64,000 nt of DNA from assembly GCF_026460885.1 (NCBI RefSeq), contig NZ_JAOVZW010000017.1:32891-96890 (forward strand). The letters are read 5' to 3'. The first letter of the stretch is position 1, and every line of letters begins with the position of its first letter. Under the pieces are notes generated by a model, which worked only from the letters and a program-made list of their open reading frames with translations, did not search any database and had not been told where the DNA came from. The DNA comes from Chryseobacterium formosum (GTDB lineage: Bacteria; Bacteroidota; Bacteroidia; Flavobacteriales; Weeksellaceae). Positions 26,110 through 34,650 of the stretch are shown here, piece after piece. Made by a program: the position numbers and the translations under genes.

Positions 26110-26751
26110 ATGATATTCCAAGAATTCCTAATCAATAGTATGGTTTTTGCTGAAGGTATTGCAGCGTTGACTTCTATTTTTTTATATAAGAAAACAAAAA
26201 ATACACCCTATCAGTTTTTTTCGTACTATCTTATTTTTATTTTCATTAGTGAAATGTTAAGCCGTTTCGGATACTTACCATTTCCAAAAATTTCATACTA
26301 TAATAATTTTGTTATTCCGGTAGAATTTATAATGCTTTATTGGCTTTATGCATGGAAATCATTGAATAACAGGAATCTCTTTTTCATTTTCGCAGCACTT
26401 TATTTACTGTCATTTATACCAAACGAATTGTATTTTACAAAAAACAAGGTAATCTACTCTTTCAACTACACATTTGGAAGCTTTCTTCTGATGTTTTTGG
26501 TGATTATGGAATATTATAAACAAATTAATTCAGATAATATTCTCAATTTTTCCAAAAACAGAATGTTTTACATCAATCTTGGAGTAACTTTGTTTTATAT
26601 AGGTACACTTCCTTTTTGGGCATTTTATTTTCCTCTCTTAGAGCATATGGAAATCTATGAAATTTACCGAGACTATTTTTGGATATCAGGAATTATCATG
26701 TATCTCTTATTTGCAAGTTCATTTATATGGGGGAAACGGAATTATTCTTAA
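26110..26751 (+). CDS. Multi-pass membrane protein, first gene of a sensor operon
   Basis: The 213-aa product is almost entirely membrane helices, about six or seven (for example FFSYYLIFIFISEMLSRFGY, LFFIFAALYLLSFI, FGSFLLMFLVIM, IYRDYFWISGIIMYLLFAS), with short polar loops. It has no recognisable catalytic motif. Its 3' end overlaps the kinase start by 25 bp, so the two are translationally coupled. A plausible role is the sensing or anchoring partner of the kinase, which has only one membrane helix; that is inferred from context alone. Confidence 0.8.
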   Translation: MIFQEFLINSMVFAEGIAALTSIFLYKKTKNTPYQFFSYYLIFIFISEMLSRFGYLPFPKISYYNNFVIPVEFIMLYWLYAWKSLNNRNLFFIFAALYLLSFIPNELYFTKNKVIYSFNYTFGSFLLMFLVIMEYYKQINSDNILNFSKNRMFYINLGVTLFYIGTLPFWAFYFPLLEHMEIYEIYRDYFWISGIIMYLLFASSFIWGKRNYS

Positions 26752-27512
26752 CGATTATTACTTTCAACTTATTTTTTGTGATGTTTATCGTCGCAGTGAT
26801 GATTTATATTCGAAAATATAAGCAAAGAAAAATGGAATATCTAAGTGAAATTCAGCTTAAAAATGAAATTCATCAAAGAGAATTATTGACAACACAACTT
26901 GAAATTCAGCAGGCAACAATGCAGCAAATCGGTCGTGAATTGCATGATAATATCGGTCAAAAACTAACCTTAGCAAGTCTTTATACTCAGCAATTGCTGT
27001 ACGAGAATAAAATTGAAGGAGAAATTGAAAAAATTGATCAGGTTTCACAAATTATCAATCAGTCATTGCAGGATTTGAGGAGTCTTTCTAAAACTTTGAC
27101 AGACGATAATATCAACCAAAAAGAAATTGTAACTTTAATTCAGGAAGAAGTTGACAATGCCAATATTTTGAAAAAATGCAAGATTAGTTTTGAGCATAAT
27201 TTCGAATATCTCGATTTAGATTTTGTTCACAAAAACGTTTTACTGAGAATTACACAGGAGTTTATTCAGAATAGTTTTAAACATTCTCAATGCGAAAATA
27301 TTTTAATTACATTAAATACCAACGAAGATAATCTTTGGGAATTTAAAATTACTGATGACGGAATTGGTTTTGATATTGAGAACATCCTTTCCAACGGAAT
27401 CGGGCTTACCAACATGAAAAACAGAGCTGAAATCATCGGAGCAACTTTTAATCTTGAAAGCAATGAAAGCCATGGAACTTCTATTGAAATTAAATTAAAA
27501 AAACAGTCATGA
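26727..27512 (+). CDS. NarL-type sensor histidine kinase (HisKA_3)
   Basis: The start is set at the ATG at 26727 (MGETELFLTIITFNLFFVMF), giving 261 aa; an upstream TTG in frame would extend deep into the membrane-protein gene. One N-terminal membrane helix (about 6-26) is followed by a coiled coil, a HisKA_3 dimerisation helix with IGRELHDNIGQKL (His73) and an ATP-binding domain (QEFIQNSFKHSQ, DDGIGFD, NGIGLTNMKNRAEIIG). These kinases phosphorylate LuxR-type regulators, and one follows with a 4-bp ATGA overlap. There is no extracytoplasmic sensor domain, so the signal probably comes through the membrane protein upstream. Confidence 0.93.
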   Translation: MGETELFLTIITFNLFFVMFIVAVMIYIRKYKQRKMEYLSEIQLKNEIHQRELLTTQLEIQQATMQQIGRELHDNIGQKLTLASLYTQQLLYENKIEGEIEKIDQVSQIINQSLQDLRSLSKTLTDDNINQKEIVTLIQEEVDNANILKKCKISFEHNFEYLDLDFVHKNVLLRITQEFIQNSFKHSQCENILITLNTNEDNLWEFKITDDGIGFDIENILSNGIGLTNMKNRAEIIGATFNLESNESHGTSIEIKLKKQS

Positions 27513-28153
27513 AAAAGACTATTGTAATTGTTGACGACCATTTATTGATTGCAAAAGCACTGGAAGGAATTATCGGAAATTTTGGTGATTTCGAAGTAAT
27601 TTACGTGGCTGAAAATGGCAAAGACCTCATCGAAAAACTCGAAAACGGAGAAAAAATTCCAGACATCATCCTTCTCGACATCAGTATGCCATTAATGGAC
27701 GGTTTTGAAACTGCTTTTTGGTTAAAAGTAAATCATCCCCACATCAAAGTGATGGCTCTGAGTATGCAAGGAGACGACAATAGTGTGATTAAAATGATTA
27801 AAAACGGGGCAAAAGGTTATTTGCTTAAAAATACCCATCCAAAAGATTTAGAAACCGCTCTTTCCAAACTAAACAGCGACGGATTTTTCTATCCAGATTG
27901 GGCATCGAAAATTATTTTCTCAAACATTAACGGAGACAAAGGATATGAAAAGACGGTAAGAATTTCAGATAGGGAAAAAGAATTTTTGACTTATACTGTT
28001 ACCGAACTCAGCTACAAAGAAATTGCAGAAAAAATGTGTTGCAGCCCAAGAACAGTTGAAAGTTATAGAGATCAGCTCTGCGAAAAATTAGATTTAAAAA
28101 CTAGAGTCGGCTTAGCTGTTTTTGCTTTGAAAAATGGTTTTGCAGAATCGTAG
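27509..28153 (+). CDS. NarL/LuxR-type response regulator
   Basis: The 214-aa protein has a receiver domain (VIVDDH at 6-11; phospho-acceptor Asp57 in IILLDISMPLMDG; GAKGYLLKN) and a C-terminal LuxR helix-turn-helix (SDREKEFLTYTVTELSYKEI, then MCCSPRTVESYRDQLCEKL). It is coupled to the kinase by ATGA. The usual DREKE-IL-L spacing is slightly diverged and CC occurs in the recognition region. Targets are not apparent. Confidence 0.94.
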   Translation: MKKTIVIVDDHLLIAKALEGIIGNFGDFEVIYVAENGKDLIEKLENGEKIPDIILLDISMPLMDGFETAFWLKVNHPHIKVMALSMQGDDNSVIKMIKNGAKGYLLKNTHPKDLETALSKLNSDGFFYPDWASKIIFSNINGDKGYEKTVRISDREKEFLTYTVTELSYKEIAEKMCCSPRTVESYRDQLCEKLDLKTRVGLAVFALKNGFAES

Positions 28154-28192
28154 GAATTTATTTTTCATCTGCTAAACATAAATCTACAAAAC

Positions 28193-28229
28193 AAAAAACC
28201 AAAACAGAATATTTCTGCTTTGGTTTTTT
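28193..28229. terminator. Terminator between the NarL regulator and fkpA-like gene
   Basis: AACCAAAACAGAA pairs with TTCTGCTTTGGTT with one mismatch, with A's before and eight T's after. It can work in both directions. A second hairpin, AAAATCTTTTTTAGATTTT, follows at about 28239-28257. Confidence 0.85.
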
Positions 28230-28278
28230 TTGAACTAAAATCTTTTTTAGATTTTAAAATTTGTGAAAAATATTTGGT

Positions 28279-28983
28279 CTATTTAATACTTACCAATTCT
28301 ACATCAAAGATGATCGTAGAACCTGCCGGAATTGCAGCACCTGCTCCTTGATCTCCATAAGCAAGGTCTGAAGGAATATAAAATCTGTATTTAGAGCCTT
28401 TGCTCATTAGTTGAATACCTTCTGTCCAACCTTTGATTACACCGCCAAGATTAATATCCATTGGATTCCCGCCATTTTTATCAGTAGAGTCGAAAACCGT
28501 TCCGTCCAAAAGTTTCCCGGTATATTTTACCTGTACAACGTCTGTTGCTTTTGGTTTTGTTTTACCATCACCATCCTGCAAAACCTCATACTGCAAACCT
28601 GAAGCTGTGGTTTTTACTTTCGGATTAGTTTTATTTTTAGTAAGAAAATCCTGACCTTTTTTCTTATTTTCACCTGCTTGTGCTAATGCTGCAGATTGCT
28701 TTTTTTCATTTTGCTTCTGCATAAAATCCTGCATAAAAGTATTCATTTCTTCAGCAGGCATAAGTTTCTTAGTTCCATTCATCTCTTCTTTTATAGCCTG
28801 AGCCAAAAGATCTGCATCTACTTTGAAACCTTCCTGTTTCATGTTTTGGGCAATATTTAGACCTATATAATATGAAGCTTTTTGGTCATCTGTATATTTA
28901 CTGTCACTTTTTCCTTCATTTTTCTGAGCGCATGAAACGCTGAATATTGCCATGCAAAATAATGCAATAGTCTGTTTTTTCAT
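28279..28983 (-). CDS. FKBP-type peptidyl-prolyl isomerase lipoprotein (FkpA/Mip-like)
   Basis: This 234-aa protein begins with a lipoprotein signal (lipobox SVSC at 15-18) and has an N-terminal FKBP_N helical dimerisation domain (QKASYYIGLNIAQNMKQEGF, then MPAEEMNTFMQDFMQKQNEK) and a C-terminal FKBP domain (about 130-234; GLQYEVLQDG, GKLLDGTVFDST, VIKGWTEGIQLMSKGSKYRF, FYIPSDLAYGDQG, STIIFDVELVSI). It folds periplasmic or outer-membrane proteins. Length and order match FkpA/MIP. Confidence 0.95.
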   Translation of the reverse strand: MKKQTIALFCMAIFSVSCAQKNEGKSDSKYTDDQKASYYIGLNIAQNMKQEGFKVDADLLAQAIKEEMNGTKKLMPAEEMNTFMQDFMQKQNEKKQSAALAQAGENKKKGQDFLTKNKTNPKVKTTASGLQYEVLQDGDGKTKPKATDVVQVKYTGKLLDGTVFDSTDKNGGNPMDINLGGVIKGWTEGIQLMSKGSKYRFYIPSDLAYGDQGAGAAIPAGSTIIFDVELVSIK

Positions 28984-29112
28984 TTGATAATATTATTATT
29001 TATAACTGATTAATTAACCGCTGCAAATCTATCATTAATTGAAGAAACTTTCCTGCTGTACAAAACTTTTTTCTGTTAATTTTTTTTTAAAATTGAGAGA
29101 AATCAAATTACT

Positions 29113-31485
29113 CTACAGTCTTTCCTGCTCATCAGCTTTTTTAATTGTTTTTGAATTTTTCACCGATTGATTTCCGAAATTATATTTAAGTGAAAATGTA
29201 AAACCCTGCGTATCCTGATAGTCTAAAAAGTAATTATCCTGATTGCCATATTTCGTACTTACTTTTTGCTGAGTAGACCTGAAAATATCGTTAAAAATAA
29301 ATGCTGCTTCCAATTTTTTATTGAAAAATTTCCTGTTCATTACAAAATAAGCAGACCATTGACTAGAGATTGTAAAAGTCCCCTGTATTCCGGGAGAATA
29401 ATACTTGTGCCCAAGTTCCATTTTCCAATCTGAATTTTTGTCTAAAGTGAGACTTGTCGAAATATTAGAAACCCAATTCCAAACCTTATTTCTATTTAAA
29501 ACTCCATCAATTCCTTTGAAATAATTTTCATTATGTTCTAAATTTTCAGAAACAATTAAGCTCCACCAAGGTTTGATTTCAAAACTTTTATAAAGACTTA
29601 ATCCAAAAGCTTGTCCTTTCTCTATATTGGTAAAATAATAGATCAGATTATTATTTTCATGCTGCTGAAAAGAGATTTCCATGGATGGAAAAAGTTCTTT
29701 CCGATAATAAAAATCGACATTCCAGTTTTTGAAAGAATAGGTCAGATTTAAATTGTGAATAATAGTCGCTTTTAATTTCGGGTCACCTTGATAATAAGAA
29801 AACAGATTGTAGTAAGATTTTGCAGGATTTAACCAAGAATAAGATGGTCTACTGATTCTTTTTCCGTAAGAAAAACCAAATTCATGTTTATTATCCGTCG
29901 TATATTGAGCATAAAATGTAGGAAACAAACTCCAGTAATTATTTTTATTCACTTCATAAGGTTCAGAAACAATTCCTTCCAAGTCTGTCATTTCAGCACG
30001 AAGTCCACCTTTAAAACTCCATTTTTCAAGATTATAAGCCATTGAAGTATAGATTGCAAAATTGTGTTCTTTATAATCAAAAAGGCTGCTTTTTTCAGGT
30101 CTATATTGAAATTCTCCACTTTCATTATCCGAAAAATCAAGTTGACTGTCCGTTTTCACAAAACTATATTTTCCACCTGATTCCAATTCGAGTTTATCAT
30201 TTTTCCATTGGTAATCAAATTGTGTGGAATACAATTGAACATCACTTTTATTATTTGTCATAAAATTCGTTTCCCTCGGAGTTTGATTGGCAAAATTCAG
30301 ATACGTGAGAACATTTTGATATTTACTTGAATTATTTCCTGTAAAATAATTAATCCATGAAAGACTACTTTTTTTATTTAATTTCCTATCAATCTGAAAG
30401 CTCAAAGAATTATTAATTGTTCGTGAATGATGGTCATTAATTGTCGTATAATTTGATTCAGCAACGTTTTGAGAATTGTAGATCAAAGTAGGAACATTGT
30501 ACGTTCCAAAAGATTTTGGATTAAAATATCCTGAATAATTCAAGCTTGCTGTTGTAAGGCTGTCGATCTCGTATTCTACATTAAAATTTACCGTATTCTG
30601 ACTTTTTGCCTGATCTTTTCTGTTCATCGTACTGATCCAGATTGTACCGTCTTCAGGATAATTTACAAAATCAGTTCCTTCACGATAATACGTTCCTGTT
30701 CCTCGAAAATAACTTCCCATGATTGAAAGTTTGTCTTTTTTGTAATACTGTGAAAGCCCCGCAACTGCTTTTGCATATTGAGTCTGAATATATTTTGAAG
30801 ATAAAACTCCGCGATAGCCTTCTATTTTATTTTTCTTCATGACAATATTCAAAACAGCTCCACCTTCGGCTTCGTATTTTGCAGGCGGATTGGTAATCAC
30901 TTCCACAGTTTTTACATCATCACCTTGTGTATTTTCCAGAAAATTTTTGAGTTCTTCACCTGTCATCATCACTTTTTTATCATTAATGGTTACCAAAACT
31001 GAAGTTCCACCTTTTACAGCCAAAATATCATTATTGATAGTAACTTGCGGAGTTTTTTTAAGAATTTCCCAAGCGTTGAGTGATGAAATATTAGAATTTT
31101 CAACATTAAATTCCAATCGGTCTACTTTTCTTTTAACCAAAGGTTTTTTCTTGATTAGTGTTACACCTTCAATGTCTTTATGATTGTTTTTTAGAGTGAT
31201 ATTTAAAATTTCATTTTCCGATTTAGCACTAATTGACTTTTCAAAAGACAGATATTTTTCATCACTAATTTTTAGCTTAAATAATTGTTCAGAAAGATTT
31301 TCAAATGAAAAATTTCCTTCCATATTTGTGAATAAGCTTTTAATTAAAATATTTTCAGAATTATACAATTCTATTTTTACAGAATCGAGTTTTTCCTTTT
31401 TAGAATTAAAAACAGTTCCTGATATTTTTTGCGACTGCGAAAAAACAAAAACAGGAAAAAGAAGTAAGAGAAGATATTTATACAT
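29113..31485 (-). CDS. Outer-membrane beta-barrel receptor, TonB-dependent type
   Basis: The 790-aa protein has a signal peptide (MYKYLLLLLFPVFVFSQS), a carboxypeptidase-regulatory-like domain (about 20-100; KISGTVFNSKKEKLDSVKIE), a plug (about 130-215; AWEILKKTPQVTINN, VEVITNPPAKYEAEGGAVLN) and a long beta-barrel ending in an aromatic-rich strand (GFTFSLKYNFGNQ) followed by a short charged tail. It belongs to the OMP_b-brl_3 class of Bacteroidota receptors. The ligand is unknown. It is divergent from a histidine kinase gene, and the 144-bp gap holds phased GTTAATG repeats, so the adjacent two-component system is its likely regulator. Confidence 0.9.
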   Translation of the reverse strand: MYKYLLLLLFPVFVFSQSQKISGTVFNSKKEKLDSVKIELYNSENILIKSLFTNMEGNFSFENLSEQLFKLKISDEKYLSFEKSISAKSENEILNITLKNNHKDIEGVTLIKKKPLVKRKVDRLEFNVENSNISSLNAWEILKKTPQVTINNDILAVKGGTSVLVTINDKKVMMTGEELKNFLENTQGDDVKTVEVITNPPAKYEAEGGAVLNIVMKKNKIEGYRGVLSSKYIQTQYAKAVAGLSQYYKKDKLSIMGSYFRGTGTYYREGTDFVNYPEDGTIWISTMNRKDQAKSQNTVNFNVEYEIDSLTTASLNYSGYFNPKSFGTYNVPTLIYNSQNVAESNYTTINDHHSRTINNSLSFQIDRKLNKKSSLSWINYFTGNNSSKYQNVLTYLNFANQTPRETNFMTNNKSDVQLYSTQFDYQWKNDKLELESGGKYSFVKTDSQLDFSDNESGEFQYRPEKSSLFDYKEHNFAIYTSMAYNLEKWSFKGGLRAEMTDLEGIVSEPYEVNKNNYWSLFPTFYAQYTTDNKHEFGFSYGKRISRPSYSWLNPAKSYYNLFSYYQGDPKLKATIIHNLNLTYSFKNWNVDFYYRKELFPSMEISFQQHENNNLIYYFTNIEKGQAFGLSLYKSFEIKPWWSLIVSENLEHNENYFKGIDGVLNRNKVWNWVSNISTSLTLDKNSDWKMELGHKYYSPGIQGTFTISSQWSAYFVMNRKFFNKKLEAAFIFNDIFRSTQQKVSTKYGNQDNYFLDYQDTQGFTFSLKYNFGNQSVKNSKTIKKADEQERL

Positions 31486-31563
31486 ACTGGTAATTTTAAA
31501 TTTAATTCAAACTGATTTGATATTTTCTTGGTGCAAAATTCAATATTGCAGCTGAGAATTTCG

Positions 31564-31593
31564 GTTAACGGAAGGTTAATGCGAGGTTAATGG
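31564..31593. promoter_or_regulatory. Three 11-bp-phased GTTAA direct repeats (candidate OmpR-type operator)
   Basis: GTTAACG at 31564, GTTAATG at 31575 and GTTAATGG at 31586 are exactly 11 bp apart, one DNA helical turn. The same GTTAATGnnnnGTTAATGG occurs at 36353-36371 before the paralogous two-component operon. OmpR-family regulators bind such tandem half-sites. The site lies 24 bp before a TATATTTG box and between two divergent genes. Confidence 0.7.
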
Positions 31594-31616
31594 TAAAAGT
31601 GAAGTCCCGAAATGTA

Positions 31617-31624
31617 TATATTTG
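31617..31624 (+). promoter_or_regulatory. Candidate -7 box (TATATTTG) for the first HisKA operon
   Basis: TATATTTG matches TAnnTTTG and ends 5 bp before the ATG at 31630, so transcription would begin at or beside the start codon. This favours 31630 over the in-frame ATG at 31612, which lies inside the promoter region. Confidence 0.5.
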
Positions 31625-31629
31625 CTTTA

Positions 31630-32949
31630 ATGATTTCTAAAAGTAAATATCTTGTATCGCTTTTTGCCGGTTTATTCCTGCTTTTGTTGGGGATTCAAGT
31701 GTATTTTATGTACAAAACCTATCAGGTAAAAAAACGTGAAATTTATAGCGATGTACACAAAAAAATCACAACTCACATCGATAATTTAGAAGATCTGGGA
31801 CAGCTTAGCAAACATGGAAGCAATGACTCAAAAGATATTTTTGTAAAATTTACTCATCAGGAAATCACGAAAAAGGAACTTTTAGCCTACTTTGAAAAGT
31901 ATAAAAATTCAACAAGAAATAATTTAAGTAACTACATCGATAAAAAATTTGAAAAAGATGATTATGAAGTTGCTGTAAGAGTCGTTTATTTGTCAGTAAC
32001 CTCCCTTCCCGACAGTACAAAATTGATTGATAAACCAATTGTACTTTACGAAACAAAAAATAAAGTTCTGAAGCCCGGAATTTCAGAAACAGGAAAATGG
32101 GAAACCTCATCCACTTCTACTTCAGATAAAGCAGAAAAGCCTGAAAGAAATGATTCCTTTATTGTAAAAAGCCAGACAGATTTTGAGATTTTAAACATCA
32201 ATTACATTGTCTTTAAAGAACTCACTTTACTTATTTTATGCTGTATAGCTTTACTTTTAAGCGTTTTGCTTTTATATATTTTCACTGTAAAAAATTTAAT
32301 TAAACAACAAAAACAGATTGAGGTTTTACACACTGTTGTCGACAATATTTCTCATGAATTTAAAACTCCAATTGCAACTCTTAAAATTGCTTCAAAAACA
32401 TTAAAGAAAGAATACAATCAAGAGATTTTTCCTTTAATCGACAGACAGATTTCCAGATTAGAAGATCTAATGAAGCAACTTCACGCAGAAGAATTTGATG
32501 AAGAAATTTCAATAATTCATCCACAAGATTGGTTTTTTTTCATTCAAGATTTAGCATTCACTTATCCTAAAGCTGATCTTGAATTGAATAATTCCGTTTC
32601 TACAGAACTTCCGTTTGATAAAAAATTAATGGAAACGGTAATTAAAAATCTTTGTGAAAACAGCGTAAAATATGGCGCCTCAAAAATTAAAATTAATTTA
32701 AAAACCATTCAAAACAAACTCGAAATCACAGTTTCTGACAACGGAAACGGAATCGAACAAAAAGAACTGAAAAATATTTTTGAAAAATTCTACCGAATTC
32801 AGCCTAATAACATTCACAACAGTAAAGGTTTAGGTTTGGGTTTATTTTTCGTGAAGAAAATTATTGAAAAATATAACGGAAAAACGGAAGTTTCAAGCAT
32901 AGTGAAAGAAGGAACAACTTTTAAAATCTCAATTCCTTATGAAGGTTAA
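31630..32949 (+). CDS. Sensor histidine kinase (HisKA/HATPase), paralogue 1
   Basis: The 439-aa kinase has membrane helices at about 8-28 and 196-222 bracketing a periplasmic sensor domain of about 165 residues, a HisKA domain with the phospho-acceptor His242 (VDNISHEFKTPIATLKIAS) and a HATPase domain (VIKNLCENSVKYGAS, DNGNGIEQKE, SKGLGLGLFFVKKI). The start is set at the ATG at 31630 because an upstream in-frame ATG would read through the -7 box. Its stop overlaps the OmpR-type regulator by 11 bp. The paralogous pair is at 36414. The signal is unknown; the divergent outer-membrane receptor suggests an envelope or nutrient cue. Confidence 0.92.
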   Translation: MISKSKYLVSLFAGLFLLLLGIQVYFMYKTYQVKKREIYSDVHKKITTHIDNLEDLGQLSKHGSNDSKDIFVKFTHQEITKKELLAYFEKYKNSTRNNLSNYIDKKFEKDDYEVAVRVVYLSVTSLPDSTKLIDKPIVLYETKNKVLKPGISETGKWETSSTSTSDKAEKPERNDSFIVKSQTDFEILNINYIVFKELTLLILCCIALLLSVLLLYIFTVKNLIKQQKQIEVLHTVVDNISHEFKTPIATLKIASKTLKKEYNQEIFPLIDRQISRLEDLMKQLHAEEFDEEISIIHPQDWFFFIQDLAFTYPKADLELNNSVSTELPFDKKLMETVIKNLCENSVKYGASKIKINLKTIQNKLEITVSDNGNGIEQKELKNIFEKFYRIQPNNIHNSKGLGLGLFFVKKIIEKYNGKTEVSSIVKEGTTFKISIPYEG

Positions 32950-33625
32950 AATTCTATTGGCAGAAGACGATTCAGACTTCGGGATGATTTTAAAACAATA
33001 TCTCGAGCTGGAAGGTTTTGAAGTTTCATGGTTTCATAATCCTGAAGATGTGGTTTCTATTTTGCAGACAGATTTTCATTTTCATATTGGGATTTTAGAC
33101 ATTATGATGCCCAATATTGACGGTTTTTCTTTGGCTAAAATGATTTTAAAAGCTAAACCCGATTTTCCAATATTATTTTTAACGGCTAAAAATCAAAAAA
33201 TAGACCGCTTAACCGGACTGAAAATCGGAGCCGATGATTACATTGCAAAACCCTGTGACCCGGAAGAACTAATTCTAAGAATTAAAAATATTTTAAAAAG
33301 AACTTTAATTTCTGAAACGATTACTCAATTCAAAATTGGGAACTATATTTTAGATACAGAAAAACTTCTGCTTATTCATCCAAACGAAAAAATTAGGTTG
33401 ACTATTCGTGAGAAAGATCTTTTACTTTATCTCTTAAAATTCAATCACAAAATCATAAAACGAGACGATATTCTCGATAATCTCTGGGAAACGAACGATT
33501 ATTTTACAGGAAGAAGTCTTGATGTTTTTATAAGTCGGTTACGGAAATATTTTCAGCACGATGACAAAATAAAAATCCAATCCCTGCGAGGAATTGGATT
33601 TGAAATTGATTTTCCAGAGAATTAA
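32939..33625 (+). CDS. OmpR-type response regulator, paralogue 1
   Basis: This 228-aa regulator has a receiver domain (ILLAEDDSDFG; phospho-acceptor Asp54 in IGILDIMMPNIDGF; LFLTAKNQ; IGADDYIAKPCDPEEL) and a C-terminal winged-helix (trans_reg_C; KIRLTIREKDLLLYLLKF, GRSLDVFISRLRKYF, IQSLRGIGFEIDF). It overlaps the kinase by 11 bp and is strongly similar to the regulator at 37674, for instance GRSLDVFISRLRK is shared. It probably binds the GTTAATG repeats before its own operon. Its end overlaps that of the convergent EEP gene by 4 bp. Confidence 0.94.
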   Translation: MKVKILLAEDDSDFGMILKQYLELEGFEVSWFHNPEDVVSILQTDFHFHIGILDIMMPNIDGFSLAKMILKAKPDFPILFLTAKNQKIDRLTGLKIGADDYIAKPCDPEELILRIKNILKRTLISETITQFKIGNYILDTEKLLLIHPNEKIRLTIREKDLLLYLLKFNHKIIKRDDILDNLWETNDYFTGRSLDVFISRLRKYFQHDDKIKIQSLRGIGFEIDFPEN

Positions 33626-34455
33626 TTTTTAAATTGCAACTCAGTCAAAACAGGAAAATGATCCGACGGATAAAGTAGATTTTCTCGTCTGTCATTGATG
33701 TGTCTGTGAGATTTTATTTTAAAACCTTTCACAAAAATATAATCAATTCTGTCTTTCGGAATTTCGGTGATATTGAAACCTGTGAACGTTCCAACAGGGC
33801 CATAATGTTTCGTTTCTGATTTATAAAAAGTATCATCCAAGTTTTTTGAAAGAATCTGTACTGGTTCTGTATCTTCTGTCAAATTGAAATCACCTGTTAA
33901 AGTCATCGGTAAATTTTTCGGATTCAGTTCTTTTGCTTTTTTTAGAATTAAATCGGATGATTTTACTCTTGCCACATTTCCGATGTGATCGAAATGAATA
34001 TTCATCGCTAAAAATTCCTTCTTCGATTTTTTATCTTTAAAAATTGCCCACGAACAGATTCTGTTCAAAGCAGCATCCCAACCTTTTGATGGTTTTTCAG
34101 GAGTTTCAGATAACCAAAAAGTTCCTGATTTAACAACCTGTAACTTTTGTGTATCATAAAATATCGCAGAAAATTCACCTTTTTCTTTCCCATCTTCACG
34201 ACCAACTCCTACATAATCATAGTTTTTAAGTCCTGTTTTAATATCTTTCATTTGCTCCGGAAGCGCTTCCTGAACTCCGAAATAATCTGGATGATAGTAA
34301 GTCAACAAATCAAGCGCATCTTGTTTTCTATTCGTCCAAGAGTTTTCTTTATCAGAATCTACATTGAGTCTGATATTGAAAGACATTACTTTTAAATTCT
34401 GAGAAAAGCTCCACGCAAAAACAAGCATTAACAAAGCTGAAAATCTGAAATTCAT
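33622..34455 (-). CDS. Secreted endonuclease/exonuclease/phosphatase family protein
   Basis: The 277-aa product has a signal peptide (MNFRFSALLMLVFAWSFSQ) and a full EEP (DNase I/sphingomyelinase-like) fold: VMSFNIRLNVDSD, YFGVQEALPEQM with the metal-binding Glu, GVGREDGKEKGEFSAIFY, NIHFDHIGNVAR, LTGDFNLTEDTEPV, DRIDYIFVKGF and the catalytic SDHFPV. Such secreted enzymes cleave phosphodiesters of nucleic acids, phospholipids or inositol; the substrate is not determined. The gene converges with the OmpR-type regulator. Confidence 0.9.
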   Translation of the reverse strand: MNFRFSALLMLVFAWSFSQNLKVMSFNIRLNVDSDKENSWTNRKQDALDLLTYYHPDYFGVQEALPEQMKDIKTGLKNYDYVGVGREDGKEKGEFSAIFYDTQKLQVVKSGTFWLSETPEKPSKGWDAALNRICSWAIFKDKKSKKEFLAMNIHFDHIGNVARVKSSDLILKKAKELNPKNLPMTLTGDFNLTEDTEPVQILSKNLDDTFYKSETKHYGPVGTFTGFNITEIPKDRIDYIFVKGFKIKSHRHINDRRENLLYPSDHFPVLTELQFKN

Positions 34456-34490
34456 TAGGTTTTTATTTTAATTACAGAACAAAAATAAAA

Positions 34491-34509
34491 CTTCTCTTTC
34501 AGAGAGAAG
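34491..34509 (-). terminator. Minus-strand hairpin terminator downstream of the dienoyl-CoA reductase gene
   Basis: On the minus strand CTTCTCT pairs with AGAGAAG around a short loop, followed by TTTTATTTTTG. It lies 142 bp beyond the dienoyl-CoA reductase stop, so it may end that transcript before the EEP gene. The stem is only 7 bp. Confidence 0.55.
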
Positions 34510-34650
34510 CTTTATTGTGATGATTATATTGTTAAATTAATTGAAGAACTTTATTTTGAACACTGAGTTCACAATGTTTTATTAATAGAATGTATTCAAA
34601 AAGTTTCACAAAGCCGCTAAAGCCTATATAAGTTTTAAATTATCACGAAA

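Noticed and set aside
26679..26726. Upstream TTG start for the NarL-type kinase
   Set aside because: It would overlap the membrane-protein gene further and add a polar stretch before the membrane helix.
31612..31629. Earlier in-frame start for histidine kinase 1
   Set aside because: It lies in the TATATTTG promoter box; the membrane helix begins properly at 31630.
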